This document shows, piece by piece, positions 11,371 to 21,865 of a DNA stretch of 34,734 nucleotides (the stretch's first letter is position 1; every line of letters begins with the position of its first letter). Source of the stretch: Gnetum montanum (Eukaryota; Streptophyta; Gnetopsida; Gnetales; Gnetaceae); the NCBI GenBank assembly GCA_015680685.1, contig MNCI01004360.1, forward strand, positions 1,439 through 36,172. Direction: 5' to 3'. Below the pieces are notes generated by a model. That model was not told where the DNA came from, searched no databases, and was given only the letters and a program-made list of their open reading frames with translations. The position numbers and the translations under genes are program-made.

Positions 11371-12837
11371 ACATTCTTGAATTAAAGGGTGATAATTATA
11401 AGGTGTGGAAGGAGAGAATTCTTCTTCATTTAGGCTAGATGGACATTGATTATGCTATCCATAAGGATGAACCACCTATTGTTATAGAAATTAGCCATCC
11501 AGATGATACTGGTAATTATGAAAAAATGGCAGCGATCTAATTATCTCTATGTCATGTTCATAAAAACCAAGATCTTGGCTGGTATGCATGGTTCACTAGA
11601 ACAATATGACAATGTGCATGCTTTGTTAAAGGCCATTGATGAATAATTTGAGTCATCAGACAAGGCATTAGCCAACACCTTGATAATGAAGTTCTCATCC
11701 ATAAAGCTCACTGAAATTTATGGTGTGCGTGAGCACATCATGCAAATGAAGGATATAGCGGCTCAACTCAAAATGCATGAGGTTGAGATGTCAAAATCTT
11801 TCCTTGTGCACTACATCTTAAACATGCTCCCACCGTAGTATGGACAAGATTTCTTATAACACACATAAGTACAAATGGTCAATCAATCAACTAATGATCA
11901 TGTGTCTGCAAGAAGAAGGGATACTTGCTATGGAAGCAAAAGAGAGTGTGCATTTGGCTACACAAGGAAAGAATAAAGAACAAGACAAAGGCAAGTGGAG
12001 TTCAAATTACCTACACAAGTTAATATTAAGAGGGAAAGCATATGTTTTTTCTACAAAAAGAAAGGGAACATAAAGAAGGATTGTTCTGAATATCAGAAAT
12101 GGCTTGAAAAGAAAGGTACTCGACTCTCACTTGTTTGTTTTGAATCTAATATGGTTAATGTTGGCTATGACATATGGTGGATTGATTCTGGTTCTATAAT
12201 CCATGTTACCAATTCCTTACAAGGGGTGAAAAACCTAAGGAAGCCAGTGAGAAGAGAGCCTTGCATCTATTTAGGCAACAAGATGCGCTCACATGTGGAG
12301 GCAATCAGAACATGCAAATTAGTTTTAAGCAGTGGTTTTGTTTTAAAGTTGGAAAAGACATTTTATATTCCTATTTTTTCAAGGAATTTAATTTCTGTTT
12401 CAAGGCTTGTATCATTGGGATTTTTCTTTAATTTTTCAAATACCATATTTAGTCCATATTATAGATCTGACCTTATTGGAAGTGGTACATTGACAAATGA
12501 TATTTGAAAAATTAATTTACAAAATGAAACTTCTTATACTTCTATGCATGTTCATGCTGGCTTTAAGAGATGTGTTATGAATGATGAATCCTCTATGTTG
12601 TGGCATCGTAGATTAGGAAATATCTCTATTGAGAGAACAAAGATATTAGTAAATGATGGAGTACTTAGTACTCTAGATTTTATTGACTTTAACACTTGTG
12701 TGGACTGCATAAAGGGGATGTAGACCAATATATCAAAGAAATGTGCCAAGAAGAGTTCAAACATATTAGAGATCATACATACAGATATTTGTTGTCCTGA
12801 TATGAATGTGTATGGTCAAAAGTATTTCATTACCTTT
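11371..12837 (+). pseudogene. Copia retrotransposon gag-protease-integrase fragment (5' of the LTR insertion)
   Basis: The fragment starts with a UBN2-type gag, ELKGDNYKVWKERILLHLG. It continues through the gag core (SSDKALANTLIMKFSSIKLT, REHIMQMKDIAAQLK, SKSFLVHYILNMLPP) and a zinc knuckle, CFFYKKKGNIKKDC, in which the second Cys and the His are replaced. The protease start follows (WWIDSGSIIHV, with DSG intact), then FYIPIFSRNLISVSRL, the integrase zinc region (LWHRRLGNIS and CVDCIKG) and the integrase core start (IHTDICCPDMNVYGQKYFIT). Several stops and frame changes occur, for example TAG after LLHLG and a frame change near 11840. The element made gag, protease and integrase for cytoplasmic particles and nuclear integration. 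It is now interrupted by an LTR at 12838. Confidence 0.92.
12833..12837. repeat. Target site duplication, left copy (CCTTT)
   Basis: CCTTT immediately left of the LTR start. It matches 13809-13813, and removing the LTR plus one copy joins the copia integrase codons F-I-T-F to I-D-D-Y. Confidence 0.95.
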
Positions 12838-12862
12838 TGATGAGACACGAATTGCACAGGCC

Positions 12863-12937
12863 ACGATATCGCATACGCAATATCGCGTCCGACGCGATAT
12901 CGCATCGTTCCCTGCGATATCGCGTACACGATATCGC
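12863..12937. promoter_or_regulatory. GCGATATCGC palindrome array in the solo LTR
   Basis: About five copies of the 10-bp palindrome GCGATATCGC or one-base variants (ACGATATCGC, GCAATATCGC) lie within 75 bp, ending 16 bp before the TATA box. The array is rich in CG dinucleotides in a region otherwise poor in them. The position suggests an upstream promoter element of the LTR; the binding factor is unknown. Confidence 0.75.
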
Positions 12938-12953
12938 GGTCCGCTGCCAAATC

Positions 12954-12961
12954 TATAAATA
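12954..12961 (+). promoter_or_regulatory. TATA box of the solo LTR
   Basis: TATAAATA after CCAAATC, conserved in sequence and placement with 18009-18016 in the related LTR. It marks the U3/R boundary region, with transcription expected about 30 bp downstream. Confidence 0.8.
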
Positions 12962-13128
12962 AGAGGCGGCACTCCCCTCATTTCCAATCCTAGGCGTAAA
13001 GTAGTGAAGCTTTAGTGGATTGATCACCCCAGAGATAGAATATTTTCCATGTGCCCGCAGTAGGAGTCCCCCAAGTGAACGGTTCTTTATTCGAGTAGCT
13101 TTGTACCTGAACATAAGTTGTGTACGGT

Positions 13129-13134
13129 AATAAA
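13129..13134 (+). terminator. Polyadenylation signal of the solo LTR
   Basis: AATAAA followed by GACGAG. The related LTR has AATAAAGATCGAG at 18185, so the signal is conserved between the copies. Confidence 0.55.
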
Positions 13135-13173
13135 GACGAGCTTTGTGGATAAACCTTGTAGTGCATGGATAGG

Positions 13174-13282
13174 TTTAATTAATATGTTATTTATTGCTTT
13201 CCTAGTAACACGGCATGAGTATGACTTGGTTGCGACTTGGTTTAATTAATGTTATTTATTGCTTTCCTAGTAACACGGCATG
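13174..13282. repeat. 67-bp tandem duplication inside the solo LTR
   Basis: The block starting TTTAATTAAT at 13174 and again at 13241 includes GTTATTTATTGCTTTCCTAG and ACACGGCATG in both copies. The LTR at 17911 lacks this duplication. Confidence 0.88.
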
Positions 13283-13808
13283 GATAGGTTACGATTAGTT
13301 TCTCTCACCCTTTCCTCCTAGAACGTGGGACAAGTACAACTTGATTACGAGCATCTACGGATGTGTACGGCTAGTCAAGGAATCGACTGCTTGTCACACT
13401 TAGGTTAGTTAAGTGCCTCAGTACGACCGCTTCGAGCACGTGCGTTACGTGTGGTAATCCCAGTAACGATTAGCGTTTGGTAGCCATAGTTGCACAGTTC
13501 AGGGTGTGTACGGCAAGTGGGAACGGATGCTGATGCTAGGACTTAGTGCTGTAGCTAGAATTAGTTTTAGTCTCTCAACCCTTCACCGTTAGCATAGGAG
13601 ATAAATCTGAAAATACCAAAAAAATCATATACCTCAGACTTACTTAACCATACACCGTGACAACAACAAGTAAGTCTGGGAAGACAATGAAAAATTAACC
13701 CCAAGTGTTCCTTGCGGCGTTAGGCATTTAGTCTACAGAGTTCGACCGGATCGCGCGTGCTATGCTCATTTCGTATGGTTGAGTGTAGGGGTACCTCGCC
13801 ACTCATCA

Positions 13809-13813
13809 CCTTT
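13809..13813. repeat. Target site duplication, right copy (CCTTT)
   Basis: CCTTT immediately right of the LTR end, the partner of 12833-12837. Confidence 0.95.
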
Positions 13814-13893
13814 ATTGATGATTACTCACGATATATGTATCTCTACCTGCTTCATAAAAAGAGTGAAGCTTTAGATGCCTTTAAGGTGTTTAA
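13814..13893 (+). pseudogene. Copia integrase fragment resumed after the LTR insertion
   Basis: Directly after the target duplication the frame resumes as IDDYSRYMYLYLLHKKSEAL and DAFKVFK, the second catalytic-aspartate region of the copia integrase (F-I-D-D-Y-S-R). It joins the codons ending at 12837. Similarity stops near 13893, and no reverse transcriptase or RNase H domain follows, so the host element was already 3'-truncated or its remainder has been lost. Confidence 0.9.
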
Positions 13894-16337
13894 GGCTTTA
13901 CCTTCTCTACTTTGTGTCTACCTACCATGGAACCTAGGTCATCAAAAGCAACAGTTTTCATGGAAATGTTGTCAAGTTGCTAGCTGAAACCACATGACTA
14001 TGCACAAAACAAAAATATCATAGCAAGCATAGAATGCATAAATCAAATAAAAAAAATTGACAAGAATGGAAATGAAACTCACTATTTTATCTAGAAATTT
14101 GGTGATCATTGAATTCCTTGATTAATTGTATGCTATTTCATGTTTTTAGTTCATTGCTTGCATTCAAAAAATAGTAAAAATTAAATTTTTATAAGTAATT
14201 CTTGAACATATAAAGGAATAGGGATGGTATTTTACAAGGGTAAAATGGTTGAAGACTTGAGATGTCTTATTGGAGATGATACAAAATAATCGAAAGTATT
14301 TTTGTAAGTTCGCTCAACAATGGGTTAAACTTTCAAGAGGTAATAAGTTAAACTCAGAAATTTACTATTACTTTTATTTCCTATGAGATGTCACATTTTG
14401 AGTTTACATCATCTTAGGATAGAACATAGAAGATGGATGCAAATTTCTAGAAAAGAACACACATGTAGGCTATGTGGTTGAAGAGATCTTGAGGATTATA
14501 ACTTAACATATGTTTATACCAAGATCTTTAACTTGGAAAATGAGAAAATCAGAATAAAAAATTTCTTTTGTAAATGTTGAAATATATATACAAGTGCTAT
14601 ATGAAACTTTAAATATTTCAAATAATAGTAAACTAAAATTGAAACTAAAGATTTTATTATTTTTGTAGACCAGAAATGATACATTGGATAAAAAGTACAT
14701 TCACCTCATCAAAAATAAAAATAGATTCAACAAAATGGTAAATCACCATTAGATGTAACAAAAAAAATAAGCCAGAATGAAGAAGGACGGACCAAGAGGA
14801 AATGATTAGGGTGTGACATCAAGGGGACTCGCGGATTCTCTTTGGTAGCAGTTGTGGGAGTTATCATGCAATATGGTTGTACTAAGATCCTTGTAGATCT
14901 AATGAAAAATGGGAGTAAGAGTAATCAAAAGGGCACTCAAAAATCAAACACTTTTCTAGGGGGTCCCATTGGAAAGACATGCACCCATGCTTGAAGGTTG
15001 GTGGCTTCTCTAGATTCAGTAAAGTGAAAAAGAAAAAGAAAAGAAGAAGAAAAGAAAAAAAAAGAAGTGCCATAGAACAAAAATCACTCATCCCTTGTAC
15101 TAAACACCAAGTGATCGTACGCCTTGTTGTTATGGTACTCTCATAGTTGTTTACCATGGGATGAAGCAATGTGATGTCACTGATTAGAAGGATGGACTTG
15201 GTCTTGATCTTGGAATGATGGGTTAATGACACATTAATCATGCTTTACATGCAGGATTCATTATGCCCTAGGTCAGCTACCTCATGCCCCAATCTCTACG
15301 ATCCCTTTCTATACTTCGTCTCATCTCACTGTTCGTGTAATTGTAGTTCGTGACCCATGTAACATAAAATTTTCATCTCATTTCGGTGATATTTACATGT
15401 GTGTGTTTTTTGGAGTTAGTAAAGATTACATTTAACCCTTCTAATGCCCACGGACACTTTAAGTGTGGTTACACAAGGGCATTATAGGTTGGAACCTGCT
15501 TTGGGGAGGACCCACTTGTGTAATCTTTTGTAATCTTCACTTATGACATAGCTCACACACACCATTTCTTACCCTCAGCTTAATTTTTCAATTGATATTC
15601 TTTCCCTTATTACTATCCCTCTGATTCAACATTCCTATGAATCATCACATAGCCTTTTTCTCCCATCCGAGGTCTTTTTTGATAAACACACCATCATAAT
15701 TTTCGTGCCTTCAGAACCTGCTGAATTACCCTGGAACCCTTTAGTCCATATGTCCTTAGTTTACATCGTTTAATTTCAAAGAAATATTAAAAATTCATTA
15801 CATTCTCTAAGTGCCCTAACTTCAATAAAAATATATATATACATGAACCCCCTGTGCTAATCAACATTATTTGCAACTGTTCACGTAGGGGAAGTTTTTC
15901 AAATTTCTCTCCACGACTTGCGATTGCGCATCCCTTGCTTTCATATCCATAACTCGCTCGCTAGCACTCCGAATTTCATTTCATTTGAACCTACTTGAAC
16001 CTAGAGTGTTGAGCTCAGTTGTGGAGGAGGGGCACATGCCAAATAGTGCATAATTTTTTTTGAAATTCCTGATCACCCAAAGGACATTATTAAGGGTAAT
16101 TAGTTATAAAATAAAGAATAAAATGTGTCAAAAACAATTTCATTCCCTTAGCTATACTAGAAAATTAAATTGGGAAACCACCTAAGCAAAGAGGACTCAA
16201 CATTATAATCTTTCAGGGACATGTTCTTCCAATAATTAACATCACATGAAAATAAAATAAATTTATTAAGGCATGCAGTAAGGTATAACCTAACTTTGGT
16301 AACAACCTTACTAACAATTGGTCCCATGTGATTTCAG
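13894..16337. other. Non-coding DNA between the copia fragment and the coiled-coil ORF
   Basis: No conserved domain was recognised. A purine-rich tract lies at 15028-15065 and an AT dinucleotide run at about 15829-15842. If the downstream LTR element was once complete, its 5' LTR and gag-pol should lie here. I find no second copy of the palindrome array or of the TGATGAG/CTCATCA ends, so the element appears 5'-truncated. Confidence 0.5.
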
Positions 16338-17739
16338 ATGGCCTTGAAACGTAGACAACAGGAAGGTCCTACTCAAGGTGCGATCAAATGATCTCGGAGA
16401 GGTGGAAGGCATGATCCTACCAGACAACATGCAGAATAGGAGGAACAATCATTCAACGTTCATCAAGAAGATCCTCCTACCGTACGGTCTGGGTAGGCAG
16501 AAGAAGGAGATACCCTCTCTGAAAGCGGTGCCTGGTACTTAGGGGAAATGTACCAATTTTGGCACAATAAAGAAGAAGGCACCATGGTCAAAAATTGTGG
16601 TGTAACTATTGACTTCTCTGTTCAAGCCATTTTGGAAGTATTAAACCTTCTGAATACAGGGCCAAAGGTTGCTCAAAACCAGCTGGACACTTTTAGAACT
16701 GAGCAACTTAATAAACTGTTGACAAAGAATAAAGGGGTGGTGAAAGAAAAAGAGAAGGCTAACTGGGTTGCCTCTATGGCACAAGGCCTTACAAGAAGAG
16801 AATAAGCAGTTGGTTGTAGATAACCTTCGGTTGACTTCTGTGGAGAAACAAAAGAATGTTCTCGATGAACACTTTCATCAGATGCGAGAATAGTTCATTC
16901 ATGTCAACCGAGATGTAAGCCATTTAGCCAAAGAAAATCGAACCCTCTTAATGGAGGAGGTACGCGCTATTCGACAAAAATCAGCCATCGAGATTAGCGC
17001 ATGTCAGAATGAGGCTAAACGACATGAGAAGCTGAAGGAGCATTTCCATGGTTAGGTGGGGATGTACAAACAAATCCTGGAGAAGGAGATCCATATGGCC
17101 AAGGATCAAATTAACAACATCAATGCTCAGCACACTGATTGGGGGGCCATATTGGACACTTACGCCTTCGCCCACTAAGCAGAAATTAAGAACCAAGACC
17201 TGCAGATCCAAGACTTGACAGAGCACATGGAGTTGGCAAACCTTAGATATGCCAACCTGGCGATGTTAATAGCAGGAAGCCCGAGTTCAGAGCTCAAGTA
17301 GCAGGTAGCTTCCATCCATATCAAATATGAAGCAGAATTTGCAGAGCGAAAGAAGTTGGTTGAAAAACTAGATGTCGCAAATTCTGAACTTGCGGTGGTA
17401 AAAGAAAGCTACCAAGGATAGAAAGATGTGGCAACCAGCTTGGCTTGACAGCTAATAGAGCTCCATGAATACAAAGACAAAGATAGAGCCTATGAAGAGG
17501 AACGACGGGTGTTCGTGGCATGGTACGTCAAAACTAGTCAGATGTTCTCGCAACTACCCTGTCCGTGGGAGGTGCCGACTCTGTCAAACATCAGAACATT
17601 AGCATGGATGGCACAAGACCCTCGGACTGAAGAAGAGAAGCTCCAGGACATTCTTCAGCATCGTCAACCTTCCAAGCTTGGAGCACGTGACAAGGGGAAA
17701 GCACCCATGGAGGAGCCACTGCCACCAGGAACTACATGA
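16338..17739 (+). pseudogene. Decayed coiled-coil ORF of an LTR retroelement
   Basis: From the ATG at 16338 a reading frame of about 467 codons can be followed to TGA at 17737-17739. It has nine in-frame stops and one frame change near 16795. The N-terminal part is charged (MALKRRQQEGPTQG, then WYLGEMYQFW). The middle is rich in E, K, Q and L with heptad-like spacing (ALQEENKQLVVDNLRLTSVE, AKDQINNINAQ, IKNQDLQIQDLTEHMELANL, AYEEERR), indicating a long coiled coil. The C-terminal part (VKTSQMFSQLP to APMEEPLPP) is not helical. No zinc knuckle, protease, reverse transcriptase or integrase motif is present. It lies 171 bp before a 3' LTR and points the same way, so it is probably the last ORF of that element. 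The function is unknown: it could be a gag-like structural protein or an accessory ORF. Confidence 0.65.
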
Positions 17740-17900
17740 GTTCCACATTTTTGTAGTTGTAGTATTTTTTCTCTATGTTGTGTCTTTCCACACTACGGAA
17801 TTAGTCCATTTCTTTTTCTAGTTAATAATCCCATACCTATCCAATGTGTAATCATTGAAGCTTGTTCTCCTTGTAACTCGAGTACGAGTTTTTATTCAGT

Positions 17901-17910
17901 CGTGGGGGTA
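17901..17910 (+). promoter_or_regulatory. Polypurine tract next to the 3' LTR
   Basis: CGTGGGGGTA abuts the LTR start TGATGAG at 17911. A G-rich purine tract at this spot is the expected primer site for plus-strand DNA synthesis. It supports calling this copy the 3' LTR of the element that carries the coiled-coil ORF. Confidence 0.65.
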
Positions 17911-17933
17911 TGATGAGACGCGATTTGCATAGG

Positions 17934-17992
17934 CCGCGATATCGCGTACGCGATATTGCGTCTTCCCTACGATATCGCGTACGCGATATCGC
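17934..17992. promoter_or_regulatory. GCGATATCGC palindrome array in the 3' LTR
   Basis: Four copies of GCGATATCGC or one-base variants (one has ATATTGC, one starts AC) are grouped in two pairs. Each pair is joined by GTAC, which makes each a near-perfect 24-bp palindrome. The array ends 16 bp before the TATA box, the same spacing as in the solo LTR. Confidence 0.75.
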
Positions 17993-18008
17993 AGTCCACT
18001 GCCATATC

Positions 18009-18016
18009 TATAAATA
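18009..18016 (+). promoter_or_regulatory. TATA box of the 3' LTR
   Basis: TATAAATA following CATATC, at the same position relative to the palindrome array as in the solo LTR. Confidence 0.8.
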
Positions 18017-18184
18017 AGATGTAGCACTCCCTTGTTTGGGGATCCCAGTTTTAAAGTAGTGAAGCTCTAGCAATTTGATCCCTCCAGAGTTAGATTTTTT
18101 CCTGTGTCTGCCCGCAGTGTAGTGAATGTAATTGTGCGGTGTCTTTATTCGAGTGTGTCGTACTTGGACATGCACATGACCAGC

Positions 18185-18190
18185 AATAAA
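18185..18190 (+). terminator. Polyadenylation signal of the 3' LTR
   Basis: AATAAA followed by GATCGAG, conserved with 13129-13134. It would end the element's own transcript in R. Confidence 0.55.
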
Positions 18191-18340
18191 GATCGAGATT
18201 ACTTCATCATTGCAACATTCACTTTGTTATTTATTTATTTGTTATTTATTTAATGTTATTTACTATTTTCTCTCTCTCACCCTTAAACTCCTAGAACGTG
18301 GAACGAGTACGACTTGATTAGGAGCATTTAAGTGTGACTA

Positions 18341-18457
18341 CTTGGTAGCCCAGTGGCATATCCAGGATCTATGCTTGGTAACCCAGTGGCGTATTTGGGA
18401 TCTGCGCTTGGTAATCCCAATGGCGTACCTAGGACCTACGCTTAGTAGTCCCAGTGG
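18341..18457. repeat. 33-34 bp repeat, about 3.5 copies, inside the 3' LTR
   Basis: Units begin CTTGGTAGCCCAGTGGC or variants at 18341, 18374, 18407 and 18441 (partial). The solo LTR has only a diverged single form near 13453. It is therefore a copy-specific expansion in R/U5. Confidence 0.9.
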
Positions 18458-18803
18458 TAGTCATGGACGAGGTCCAAGATGTGTACGGTTGATTAAGGAA
18501 TCGGTTGCTTGTCGCACTTAGGCTAGATTAGATTTTCTTACCCCTTCCCTCATAGATTAGCTTAGTTAATATTATTTTCCACTGCCATCAGGAGTAGCGT
18601 TAGAATTACAACACATCATACACCTCATCTGGACTAAACCTTACGTGACAAATGCAATACGAGTCTAGGTGGGAAGATAGCGAACTACGACCTAAGGCTA
18701 ACTATCTAGGTGCCACAACTAGTCCATCTGCGGAGTTCGACCAGATCACGAGTGTGACGCTCGTTTCGTATGGTTGAGTGTAGGGGTACCTCACCACTCA
18801 TCA

Positions 18804-19037
18804 ACAGGGCATCCTTAGGAATGGCGATTGGATAGGGTAGGGTCTATAGGGTTTCTGGGTTCTAGAGGCTAGGTTTTGGGGGATGTTAGGAAACATAGGG
18901 GTTACGGGAGATGCTCCTATTGATTAATATTGAATGGGGCCAAATGACATTGCCCTTGCTATACACCCTTGTATAGCTGCTTAATGTTTTTTGGACTAAT
19001 ACATCTCAAATTTTTCTCCAAAAAGAAAAAAAAAAAT
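18804..19037 (+). mobile_element. Possible 3' tail of a LINE
   Basis: Directly after the LTR the sequence is GC-richer. It contains CCCTTGTATAGCTGCTTAAT and GGACTAATACATCTC, and ends in an A-rich tail (19020-19037). This resembles the 3' untranslated end of plant L1-type LINEs, which may be the site into which the LTR element inserted. No coding motif is left, so the call is tentative. Confidence 0.4.
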
Positions 19038-20910
19038 CTTTTAGATAGATTAACATAGTTATGTGGAACTTGTGATGATTCGACTTTGTCCAATGAGGTC
19101 ATACTTCTCTAAAATGGTATTAGACCATCAAGGATATGATTAAGGATATTTTATCATTTTCATGTGTTAATGTCACACCTACCTCATAAGGAATTGCAAT
19201 GAAGTTTGCATGTGTGTTAGATTTTTGCATTACACCTATCTTACAATGGATCACAACACAAGGGTGTGTTTTATTTCTCTTTTTGTTTTCTATTTTATTC
19301 TTTATTTATAAAATACATAAAAATTATAAAAACACTAGCTTCCTACCATGGCAATAAGCACCTTAGAATATGTATGCAATGTTACATCAAAACCTCAAAC
19401 ACAAATCCTTTATGTACAAGGTTTATATGATATACAAGATAGATAAACCATATGGACCATTTACAAATACATGTCATGATTCCAACATAATATAAGGATA
19501 ATTGGTTCCTTCATTTGTGATGATGCATATTTGTGGGAGAAGAGGAGAAGGGGAATGTTGTTACATTGAATGACAAACCACTTAAAAACAAAATCAAACA
19601 AATTTGATGTTTGTCTCACAGATTTGATTTTTTTCTAGTGGATCTAATTTTTCTCTTCAACTCTTCTCTAACAAATTTAATCTTTATAGAATTCCCCTAT
19701 GGGAATTCTATATTATCTCTAATTTCTTCAATTAATGAAAAAATCTCTTATTCTTCTATTGATGCAAAAATTTCTATTTATTTTGAGAAGGCATATTTAC
19801 AAGCTCGTGAGCAAAAATTTAAAATGCCTTCTTCTACTAATTTGATATAACTAAGACACTTAGTTTTTTTCTCCTTCATGATGAATATAAGTCCCATGTA
19901 GCTAATTTCATATCAGAATACATGTTCATTCAAATTTTCAATTACTTTCTTGTAATTAAAGTTTCAATTCACAATTAAACAATGTGATGCAAAAACATGA
20001 CATTCAAATCATTTATGTCAAGTATTATTTTCATTGATTTCTACTTATTGAGTTAGGCAATGCTCAAATGGTGCACCATGCTTTATAGGGTCATTTATAT
20101 ATACACATGTAATGCTGATAATCTATAAATAGACTTAAAATTCTGATATTGAATTTGAAAAATATTTTAAAGTTTCATGTTTTGTTGAGNTAATAGGAAT
20201 GTGTCTTAACTCTCTTAAGGAGAATGATGTCTATATGTACATGTGAGTACTTTACCTGATTATGCATGCATGTGTCTCATTGGTCCTCTCATTTATATAA
20301 TTACCAAAGGTATACATGTTACACTCCTTAACATGTAGACTAACATGAACATGAGTATACACTCATAGGTATGTGATCTTTAAGGTGTAATCCATCTTGA
20401 ATTTACCCTCCTTACCTTGCTAATTTGGGACTTAGAGGATAGTGTTGCACAATGCTTTCAAGAGCAACACTATAACACTCAATCTTTTTAACCATAAAAA
20501 GAAATTGATATTATAAGTAGGCAAGAAGACTTATATTTAATTAATCACATATTATAATCTTCATAATTCTTGAAACTTTTGTTATTGTGAAGAACATTTG
20601 TTTAATGCTTGTCATTTCCTCCTCAATAAAAAAAGATGCTAGTCACAAGTTTTTGTGAATCAGGAAGTATTGATAAGTCCAATAAAGAAATTGTATTGTT
20701 AACTTAATATTAAACCTTACATTAAGAAGTGGACTAACACAACAATAATTTCTACTTTTATTTTCTATTGGATCTTCCTCTCCTACAAAATTGAATAGTG
20801 CTAGTCAAATCATTATAATTGGATGAGCACTGAGACTTTGGTAATCCTTTTTAACCTTATGCTTGGTAGGATGAGCAATCAAGCTCCATTGACTTTTCCA
20901 AACTCCTTTT
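19038..20910. other. AT-rich intergenic DNA, no gene seen
   Basis: No domain-bearing frame was found; an open frame at 19611-19850 is low-complexity. A single n at 20190 marks another sequence join. Confidence 0.5.
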
Positions 20911-21475
20911 GGTAAGATAAGCATTGAGGCTCAATGTGATGATACTTTTTAACCTTATTCCCTCTTTTGATGGACTCGATTCAATTCTAAAGCAAAGGCA
21001 TCATGGAATTGTCTACCCTACAAAGCAAGCAACATTGTGGAAATCCATTTTTAATTCCTCTAAGCCAAGGTTTGATGAGAACCGTGAGTAATGTGATAAT
21101 ACTTTTTGACCTTGTTCCCTCTTTTGAATGGTAAGATAAGCATTGAGGCTCAATGTGATGATACTTTTTAACCTTGTTCCCTCTTTTGAATGGTAAGATA
21201 AGCATTAAGGCTCAATTCGATTCTAAGGCAAATGTATCATGGAATTGTCTACCCTACAAAGCAAGCAACATTGTGGAACTCCATTTTCAATTCCTCTAAG
21301 TTAAGGTTTGATCAGAACCGTGAGTAATGTTAGAGCATGAGGAAGCGCTGCCTTACATCAAGACTTAAAGGAACGAGCAGATCATGTAATTGTTTAGCTT
21401 AAAACGCAAGTTAACATTTGTGTCCTTTTAATGGAATCCGTTTTTAATTCCTCTAAGCCAAGGTTTGGTGGGAAC
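20911..21475. repeat. Composite tandem repeat downstream of the xylulose kinase gene
   Basis: A 61-bp unit (GGTAAGATAAGCATTGAGG, ending in CCCTCTTTTGAAT) occurs at 20911, 21130 and 21192. A second block (TTCTAA, then GGAATTGTCTACCCTAC and AAGCAAGCAACATTGTGG) occurs at 20985 and 21221, 236 bp apart. A third module (TTCCTCTAAGCCAAGGTTTG) occurs at about 21055, 21295 and 21455. The modules are interleaved, so both local slippage and segment duplication took place. Confidence 0.85.
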
Positions 21476-21865
21476 AGTGATGGATGGTAGAGCATGAGGA
21501 AGCCCTATCTTTTCAGAGGAAACCTCTTTCAACCCCCTACGTCAAAGCATTCTTTCAGGTCAACATTGCAGAAGTTAAAGCATTCTCAGTTTGCTTGTGC
21601 TCATAAAACTCAAATGAAAAATCAAAAATGAAGCAACTAATTGGATACAGTGGACTGAATGGCAATGATATTTTTTACAATTCACAATTAAATATGTATC
21701 CACCAGTTTTTGAGCCCTCGAGATAAACTTCTGAAACATTATATTGTGAAAATCACAATCCATCATCAGCAATTTATTGCTGAAAGCAGGAATGAAAACG
21801 ATAGCAAATTCAAAAGGTTGCCTTCCTACTATATTAACAGTCCTTTCACGACAATAGAAGACATC

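Larger units (their letters stand above)
12838..13808 (+). mobile_element. Solo LTR, 971 bp, nested in copia integrase
   Basis: It begins TGATGAG and ends CTCATCA, a perfect 7-bp terminal inverted repeat of the TG...CA type. It is flanked by the 5-bp duplication CCTTT (12833-12837 and 13809-13813). A related LTR lies at 17911-18803 in the same orientation. Internal promoter parts are visible: a palindrome array, a TATA box and an AATAAA. No internal coding region adjoins it, so it is best read as the product of recombination between two LTRs. A 67-bp internal tandem duplication (13174-13282) is specific to this copy. Confidence 0.95.
17911..18803 (+). mobile_element. 3' LTR, 893 bp, same family as the solo LTR at 12838
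   Basis: It starts TGATGAG and ends CTCATCA like the 12838 copy. Shared blocks occur along its length: the palindrome array, the TATA box, GTAGTGAAGCT, CTCCTAGAACGTGG and TGGTTGAGTGTAGGGGTACC near the end. The copies are clearly diverged and differ by internal repeats: a 33-bp repeat expansion here, a 67-bp duplication in the other. Upstream lie a purine tract and a coiled-coil ORF. The base run after the LTR is ACAGG; without the 5' end no target duplication can be confirmed. Confidence 0.93.

Noticed and set aside
12863-12937. CRISPR-like or centromeric repeat array.
   Set aside because: The palindromes are only 10 bp, lie inside an LTR upstream of a TATA box and have no spacer structure.
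14882-15241. 119-codon minus-strand frame with a run of phenylalanines.
   Set aside because: The run is a translated purine/pyrimidine tract (15028-15065), and no domain is present.
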